Assembly (NCBI GenBank): GCA_965652145.1
Contig: CBFGTV010000002.1
Location: 59,129 to 123,128, forward strand
Length of the DNA: 64,000 nt
Origin: CBFGTV01 sp965652145
GTDB lineage: Bacteria > Bacillota > Clostridia > Peptostreptococcales > Natronincolaceae
Reading direction: 5' to 3'
Within the stretch, counting starts at the first letter, position 1. The number at the start of each line of letters is the position of its first letter. This document shows positions 58,864-64,000 of this stretch, piece after piece. The notes under the pieces are model-generated. The model was not told the DNA's origin. It searched no databases and saw only the letters and a list, made by a program, of their open reading frames with translations. The position numbers were made by a program, and so were the translations under genes.

Positions 58864-59973
58864 ATGGCCAGTTTAACTTTAAAAAGTATTTTCAAAACCT
58901 ACTCAGGAGAGGTAATCGCAGTAAAGGATTTGAATTTAGAAATACGGGACAAAGAATTTTTGGTCCTTGTGGGGCCCTCGGGCTGCGGTAAGTCGACTAC
59001 CCTCAGGATGATAGCGGGCCTGGAGGAAATCAGCAGGGGCGAGCTTTATATCGACGATAGATTGGTCAACGAAGTCGCTCCAAAGGATCGAGATATTGCA
59101 ATGGTTTTTCAAAATTATGCCCTCTATCCCCATATGTCGGTCTATGACAATATGGCCTTTGGATTAAAATTAAGAAAAATGTCCAAGGAAGAGATAAAAA
59201 GAAGGGTTGAAGAGGCGGCGAAAATTCTTGACATAGAAGAATATTTAAATCGAAAGCCAAAGGCCCTCTCTGGAGGACAAAGGCAGCGTGTGGCCTTGGG
59301 AAGAGCCATTGTCAGAGAGCCTAAGGTGTTTCTGATGGATGAACCACTTTCTAATCTCGATGCCAAATTAAGAGTTCAAATGAGAACAGAGTTGGCCAAA
59401 CTCCATAAAAAGCTCCAAACAACCTTCATTTATGTTACCCATGACCAAACAGAGGCCATGACTATGGGAGACAGAATTGTCGTGATGAAGGAGGGCGTTG
59501 TTCAGCAGGTGGATTCACCCTTAAATCTGTATAATCATCCCCAGAACATGTTTGTTGCGGGCTTTATCGGAAGCCCCCAGATTAATTTTATTCATGGAAC
59601 ATTAAAAGAATCAGAAGACGCTGTTATATTTGAATTTGGTCAAAATGAAATTAAAATGCCTGAGGACAGGGCCAAAATACTAAAAAATAGAGGCTACATA
59701 GGACGAAGGGTGGTTTTAGGTATTCGACCGGAGGATGTTCACAATGAGGAAGACTATGTAAAGGAGCATCAGGATACATCCCTGGAGGCCACCGTTGAAG
59801 TTACAGAGTTAATGGGAGCAGAAATATATCTTTATATGAAGTTGGGAGAAGAAAGCATAACGGCCCGTATCAGTGCCAGATCCCATGTAAGCTCCGGAGA
59901 CTCCATAAAATTAGCCCTTGACCCCAAACGAATACACCTCTTTGATGGGGAAGACGAGACGGCAATTTTTTAA
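58864..59973 (+). CDS. Sugar ABC transporter ATPase (MsmX/UgpC type)
   Basis: A 369-residue ATPase of carbohydrate importers. Walker A is GPSGCGKST, signature ALSGGQRQRVALGRA, Walker B VFLMDEPLSNLDA and the switch region YVTHDQTEAM. The C-terminal TOBE/MalK regulatory domain (about residues 240-369) includes LGIRPEDVHNEE. No permease or binding protein gene is nearby, so it probably serves several importers, as MsmX does in Bacillus. It is 20 bases before a PucR/CdaR-like regulator and upstream of glycogen genes, suggesting maltodextrin use. Confidence 0.93.
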   Translation: MASLTLKSIFKTYSGEVIAVKDLNLEIRDKEFLVLVGPSGCGKSTTLRMIAGLEEISRGELYIDDRLVNEVAPKDRDIAMVFQNYALYPHMSVYDNMAFGLKLRKMSKEEIKRRVEEAAKILDIEEYLNRKPKALSGGQRQRVALGRAIVREPKVFLMDEPLSNLDAKLRVQMRTELAKLHKKLQTTFIYVTHDQTEAMTMGDRIVVMKEGVVQQVDSPLNLYNHPQNMFVAGFIGSPQINFIHGTLKESEDAVIFEFGQNEIKMPEDRAKILKNRGYIGRRVVLGIRPEDVHNEEDYVKEHQDTSLEATVEVTELMGAEIYLYMKLGEESITARISARSHVSSGDSIKLALDPKRIHLFDGEDETAIF

Positions 59974-59993
59974 TAGTGCAGAAAGGTTGTTCT

Positions 59994-60968
59994 ATGAATA
60001 AGCTAAAGGAAATATTTCAACAGGTTAATCGTCAGATGAGCTGCCCCTTGGCCCTGACAGACCATGAAGGTAATCTGATAATCAGCTCAGGGGCCTGGCA
60101 GGAAAAACTCCATGGGAAGTACTACCCCATTGAGGCGCCTCAGGGGGATATACTTAAGCTCTATGGGACAGAGGCCCTTTCAAAGGAGACGCTAAAGCTG
60201 CTTACACTGGTGATTGAGCAGCATATAAAGGAGCTGGCCATTGCAGAGCGGGGAGAAATCCTTGCTCGGCTGGCAACAGGACAACAGCTGCTACCCGGGC
60301 AGCTTCGCACCCTATTATACACCAACGGCCCTTTTTATTTAATCTGGTTACACGTAAAGGAAAAAGAGAGCCTTACGGAAATAACCCAGCTATTATGTCA
60401 ATGGCTGGCAGAAAGCAAGCATTATACCATCGCTGCCCTAGATGAAGGAATTTTGTTACTGGCCGAAGCGACGGGTGACTCAAATGAGCTGCTAAAGACG
60501 GCGGAGCTCATTCGGGATACCATTAATTCAGAGCTTTATTTGGATCTCTATATTGCCGTTAGCGGCAGATTAACAGACATAAATGATTTAAGTAATCAAT
60601 TCCTTAGCTTGAAAACTATTTTAGAAATAGGAAAAACCTTCGATGAGGGCAGACGCATTTATTTTTCAGAGGGCTTACTATTAGAAAAAGCGCTTTTGAT
60701 GATTCCAAGGGAAGCAAGAAAAAAAATATTAGTTGAAGTATTCCAAAAATTAGGATATGATGAAATGGAAGATGAAATGATCCAGACAGCAAGGGTCTTT
60801 ATCGATCACAATTTAAGCCTGGCAGATACAGCCAGAAGTCTCTATATCCATCGGAATACCCTGGTATATCGGCTGGATAAAATACAAAAACAAACGGGAA
60901 TAGATTTAAGAAATTTTAAAGATGCTATGCTATTTAAGCTGTTTCTGTTGCTTAAAAGAAGTAGTTGA
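59994..60968 (+). CDS. PucR/CdaR-like helix-turn-helix regulator
   Basis: A 324-residue putative regulator. The C-terminal 60 residues form the PucR/CdaR HTH (NLSLADTARSLYIHRNTLVYRLDKI, shown as one run in two halves: SLADTARSLYIHRN and TLVYRLDKIQ). A GGDEF-like/PucR central region lies before it and an N-terminal ligand domain begins CPLALTDHEGNLIIS. CdaR proteins respond to sugar diacids, but the ligand here is unknown. Its position between a sugar ATPase gene and glgP suggests it controls carbohydrate genes. ATG 59994 follows agaaaggttg. Confidence 0.88.
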   Translation: MNKLKEIFQQVNRQMSCPLALTDHEGNLIISSGAWQEKLHGKYYPIEAPQGDILKLYGTEALSKETLKLLTLVIEQHIKELAIAERGEILARLATGQQLLPGQLRTLLYTNGPFYLIWLHVKEKESLTEITQLLCQWLAESKHYTIAALDEGILLLAEATGDSNELLKTAELIRDTINSELYLDLYIAVSGRLTDINDLSNQFLSLKTILEIGKTFDEGRRIYFSEGLLLEKALLMIPREARKKILVEVFQKLGYDEMEDEMIQTARVFIDHNLSLADTARSLYIHRNTLVYRLDKIQKQTGIDLRNFKDAMLFKLFLLLKRSS

Positions 60969-61030
60969 GCTGAATCATGATAATAAAAGGCGGTGGTTTT
61001 TAAAACTACCGCTAATATAAAAAAAATTAA

Positions 61031-61044
61031 TGCAAGCGGTTGCA
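61031..61044. promoter_or_regulatory. LacI-family type operator in front of glgP
   Basis: TGCAAGCGGTTGCA is an inverted repeat of the form TGCAANCGNTTGCA, typical of MalR-like LacI-family regulators; it also fits the CcpA cre consensus at all but two positions. It lies one to two bases upstream of the glgP ribosome binding site (aaaggag), so a bound protein would block transcription. A hairpin GCGGT...ACCGC lies just upstream at about 60989-61011. Confidence 0.65.
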
Positions 61045-61060
61045 TAAAGGAGATGAGTAT

Positions 61061-62668
61061 ATGAAAACAGTAAGAAAACCAAGGGTAGCCTATTTCTGTA
61101 TGGAATATGGATTAGACAATCAGTTTAAAATCTATTCCGGAGGATTGGGTATTCTGGCGGGAGATCATTTGAAGGGAGCCAGGGATTTAGACCTTCCTCT
61201 GGTGGGTATCGGGATTAAGTGGAGGCAGGGCTACGTTGAACAAAGGATTTCAGGCGGTAGATTGCTCGATTGTTATCAAAAATATGATTATGATTTTCTG
61301 GAAGATACCCAGGTAAAGGTGAAGGTAAGAATAAGGCAAAGTGAAATTTATTGTAAGGTATGGAAAGTAACCTGCTTTGGAAACGCCCCATTATATTTAT
61401 TGGATACCGACATAGAAGAAAATCATGAGCGCTGGATAACCAGCCAGCTATATGGAGGCTTCAGTGAAGATCGAATTGCCCAGGAGATGATACTGGGAAT
61501 AGGTGGAATTCGAGCTCTAAGGGCCTTGGGGCTTCAAATCGACGTTTATCATTTTAATGAAGGCCATGCTGTACTGGCAGGCCTGGAGCTGATTCGGGAA
61601 GAAATGGAGGCCGGCTTATCCTTTGAAGATGCTTGGGAATCTGTTAGAAAAAAAACTGTATTTACTACCCATACCCCTATTAAAGCAGGGAATGAGCATC
61701 ATTCGATAGAAACCCTTCTGTATATGGGGGCCAACCTGGGCTTTTCAGTGGATCAAATGGCAAGAATAGGTGGTGTGCCCTTCAATATGACTGTGGCTGC
61801 CTTAAGGCTTTCAAGAAAGGCCAATGCCGTGGCGGCCCTTCATCGGGAAACCGCAGCTGAAATGTGGCGGGATGTTCCTGGGGCTGCAAAAATCGTAGGA
61901 ATTACCAATGCCGTCCATCGGGGAACCTGGATGGATCCCAGAATTCAACAGGCATCCCATAATGCCCGGCAGCTTTGGGATGTACACATGACAATTAAAA
62001 AAGAACTGATCGGATTAATTGATCAGTTGACAGGGGTCAGACTGAATCCTGATGCCCTTTTAATTGGATTTTCCAGAAGGGCGGCGGCCTATAAACGAAG
62101 TAATCTGATATTTAAGGATGAAAAAAGGCTTGAAGCCTATTTAGAAGCAGGTACCGTTCAGATCATCTTCTCCGGGAAGGCCCATCCCCTGGATGAATCA
62201 GGTAAAGAGATTATCCTGAATCTTGTGGAGATGTCTAAAAAGTATCCCAGGAGTGTCGTTTTTGTTGAAAATTATGACATGAAAATAGGTAAAGCCCTTA
62301 CCAGGGGCTGCGATCTTTGGCTTAACAACCCCAGAAGGCCCAATGAGGCCAGTGGTACATCGGGAATGAAGGCGGCCATGAATGGCGTTTTAAATTGCTC
62401 TATATTAGATGGATGGTGGCCTGAGGCCTGTCAGCATGGTGTAAATGGCTGGGCTATAGGAGACGAAAGGATATCTGCAGATATAGTGCGACAGGATGAA
62501 AGGGATGCCGAGGCCCTCTACAGGGTATTGTTGGAGGAGGTAATACCCACCTATTACCAAAAGCCGGAAAAATGGCAAAAAATGATGCTGGTCAGCATTG
62601 AGACCACTAGAGAATATTTCTCAGTAGATAGAATGCTTAAAGAATACTATGACATTTTATATACATAG
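61061..62668 (+). CDS. glgP: Alpha-glucan (glycogen/maltodextrin) phosphorylase, short form
   Basis: Releases glucose 1-phosphate from alpha-1,4-glucans; GT35 family. The 535-residue protein is the short archaeal/clostridial type. It begins VAYFCMEYGLDNQFKIYSGG and has the active-site region DVYHFNEGHAVL. The pyridoxal phosphate-binding region is EASGTSGMKAAMNG, close to the EASGTGNMK of classical phosphorylases. ATG 61061 follows aaaggag. It is followed by malQ after 32 bases: phosphorylase and 4-alpha-glucanotransferase together degrade maltodextrins. Confidence 0.94.
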   Translation: MKTVRKPRVAYFCMEYGLDNQFKIYSGGLGILAGDHLKGARDLDLPLVGIGIKWRQGYVEQRISGGRLLDCYQKYDYDFLEDTQVKVKVRIRQSEIYCKVWKVTCFGNAPLYLLDTDIEENHERWITSQLYGGFSEDRIAQEMILGIGGIRALRALGLQIDVYHFNEGHAVLAGLELIREEMEAGLSFEDAWESVRKKTVFTTHTPIKAGNEHHSIETLLYMGANLGFSVDQMARIGGVPFNMTVAALRLSRKANAVAALHRETAAEMWRDVPGAAKIVGITNAVHRGTWMDPRIQQASHNARQLWDVHMTIKKELIGLIDQLTGVRLNPDALLIGFSRRAAAYKRSNLIFKDEKRLEAYLEAGTVQIIFSGKAHPLDESGKEIILNLVEMSKKYPRSVVFVENYDMKIGKALTRGCDLWLNNPRRPNEASGTSGMKAAMNGVLNCSILDGWWPEACQHGVNGWAIGDERISADIVRQDERDAEALYRVLLEEVIPTYYQKPEKWQKMMLVSIETTREYFSVDRMLKEYYDILYT

Positions 62669-62700
62669 AAAAAATATCAGGATGGGGGGTGTTAAAGATA

Positions 62701-64000
62701 ATGGAAAGATCAGCAGGGGTTTTATTGCATCCCACCTCACTACCTTCAGACCATGGCATAGGCGACCTTGGGCAAAGTGCATATGACTTTGTCGTATTTT
62801 TACAAAACTGTGGCATGAAGCTATGGCAGATTCTTCCTTTAAATCCACCTGGCTATGGAGAGTCACCCTATCAATGCTTTTCTGCCTTTGCAGGCAATGC
62901 CCTTTTAATTAGCTTGAATCAATTGGTTAATGAGGGGCTTTTGAAGGAGGATGCACTGGCTGATTCGCCAGGTTTTCCAGCAAATAAGGTGGATTTTGAA
63001 AAAGTGAAGGCCTATAAGGACAAGGAGCTCCGAAGGGCTCATGAAACCTTTATTGAGAAGGAAAAGCACCAGGATTATCATTTGTTTATACAGAATAATC
63101 AAGACTGGCTAATGGATTATGCCTTTTTTATGGCTCTAAAAACCTACTTCCATGGAAAACCATGGAACCAATGGGATCAACCAATTGCAAAAAGAGAACT
63201 GAAGGCTGTGGCTCATTACAGGAGTCTTCTTAAGGAAGAAATAGAATATCAGATTTTTTTACAATATACCTTCGACAGACAATGGAATCAACTGAAATCC
63301 TTTGCCAATAAGAGAGGAATTAAGATCATAGGGGATCTTCCCATCTTTATTTCCTATGACAGCAGCGATGCCTGGGTGGCCCCCCATCTTTTTGAGCTGG
63401 ATACAGGTGGAAATCCCCTTTTGGTGGCAGGGGTTCCTCCAGACTTTTTTAGTAATACCGGCCAAAGATGGGGAAATCCCCATTTCAGGTGGAGTCAAAT
63501 GGAAAAAGACGATTTTTTATGGTGGAGAAGAAGATTTAAAAGACTCTTTGAGCAGGTAGATATCATCAGAATTGATCATTTTCGAGGCTTTGAAGCCTAT
63601 TGGGAAATCCCGGCCCAGGCTAAAACAGCCCAGACGGGAAGGTGGGTTAAGGCCCCTGGTCAACGGCTTTTTCAAAGTATTCGACGGCATCTGGGAGAAA
63701 TACCAATTATTGTTGAAGATTTAGGCTACATTACGCCGGCGGTAACAAAGCTCAAAAGACAATTTTCCTTTCCGGGCATGAAGATACTGCAATTTTCCTT
63801 TAATCAAAAAAACCCTAGGAATAACCGCCCCCATGGCTTTGAAAGACAATCGGTTGTCTATACCGGTACCCATGACAACGAGACGATTTTAGGTTGGTTC
63901 AAAGGCCTTATTAAGCATCAAGAGATGAAAACACTGGCCTATTTAAAAAAATATCACCAAATTCATGAGGGCCTGCCTGATCAGGAGCTATGCAATAGAT
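62701..64000 (+). CDS. malQ: 4-alpha-glucanotransferase (amylomaltase), 3' end beyond window
   Basis: Transfers glucan chains between maltodextrins, supplying substrate for the phosphorylase; GH77 family. The frame starts at ATG 62701 (MERSAGVLLHPTSLPSDHG) and stays open to the window end, 433 codons of about 490-500. Typical stretches are WQILPLNPPGYGESPYQ, IGDLPIFISYDSSDAW, VDIIRIDHFRGFEAYW with the catalytic Asp, IIVEDLGYITP with the acid Glu, and YTGTHDNETILGW. GTG 62689 is an in-frame alternative start. It is coupled to glgP. Confidence 0.95.
   Translation, partial: MERSAGVLLHPTSLPSDHGIGDLGQSAYDFVVFLQNCGMKLWQILPLNPPGYGESPYQCFSAFAGNALLISLNQLVNEGLLKEDALADSPGFPANKVDFEKVKAYKDKELRRAHETFIEKEKHQDYHLFIQNNQDWLMDYAFFMALKTYFHGKPWNQWDQPIAKRELKAVAHYRSLLKEEIEYQIFLQYTFDRQWNQLKSFANKRGIKIIGDLPIFISYDSSDAWVAPHLFELDTGGNPLLVAGVPPDFFSNTGQRWGNPHFRWSQMEKDDFLWWRRRFKRLFEQVDIIRIDHFRGFEAYWEIPAQAKTAQTGRWVKAPGQRLFQSIRRHLGEIPIIVEDLGYITPAVTKLKRQFSFPGMKILQFSFNQKNPRNNRPHGFERQSVVYTGTHDNETILGWFKGLIKHQEMKTLAYLKKYHQIHEGLPDQELCNR

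Overview
The window looks like chromosomal DNA of a low-GC, endospore-forming anaerobe of the Clostridia. The evidence is the gene order of the ribosomal cluster (spc end, alpha operon, ECF module, truA, rplM-rpsI), a germination amidase (cwlD), an H-type small acid-soluble spore protein, ferredoxin-dependent oxoacid oxidoreductase, butyrate kinase and strong AGGAGG-type ribosome binding sites. An amino-acid or organic-acid fermenter related to the Alkaliphilus/Natronincola group would fit, but the genus is inference. I saw no rRNA, tRNA, CRISPR array, prophage or intact insertion sequence.

Bases 1-10.9 kb hold housekeeping genes on the plus strand: the 3' part of secY, adk, map, a KOW protein, infA, rpmJ, then rpsM-rpsK-rpsD-rpoA-rplQ, the energy-coupling factor transporter core ecfA1-ecfA2-ecfT, truA, rplM and rpsI. 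From 10.9 to 21.4 kb come mixed genes: a PadR regulator with an operator-like site, chromate transporter, an unassigned structured RNA (about 12945-13163), cwlD, a cluster of DnaA-box-like sites, YibQ-like deacetylase, Mrp ATPase, TPR protein, NdpA-like protein, MATE exporter and a LysR regulator.

The 21.6-35.3 kb stretch is metabolic. First, buk-vorDBAC (branched-chain 2-oxoacid oxidation with ATP from an acyl phosphate) lies behind a promoter with a perfect CcpA cre match. A c-di-GMP-I riboswitch then precedes a chemoreceptor gene. Next comes what looks like a self-contained sigma-54 circuit: a PAS/AAA+ activator gene, three related palindromes, a perfect -24/-12 promoter, and an operon of CitMHS transporter, AtuA-family protein, small AtuA-like protein, CoA-transferase (atoD-atoA) and thiolase. 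A 163-bp MITE-like element sits between atoA and the thiolase gene. The substrate of this operon is unknown; acetoacetate (or a 3-oxoacid) is the likely intermediate.

From 35.3 kb on: a Ca2+/Na+ antiporter family gene preceded by a yybP-ykoY (Mn2+) riboswitch on the minus strand, L,D-transpeptidase, PAP2 phosphatase, ABC exporter, GNAT protein, histidine kinase, asnB, cupin, tocopherol cyclase-like protein, MazG-like protein, diguanylate cyclase, uppP, LD-carboxypeptidase, M20 amidohydrolase, namA, a DUF421-DUF4363-PAS/PP2C group, sspH, glutaredoxin, peroxiredoxin and mutY. The window ends in a glycogen/maltodextrin region: MsmX/UgpC-type ATPase, PucR/CdaR-like regulator, glgP (with a LacI-family type operator) and malQ, which runs off the right edge. 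Convergent gene pairs are separated by clean bidirectional hairpin terminators.
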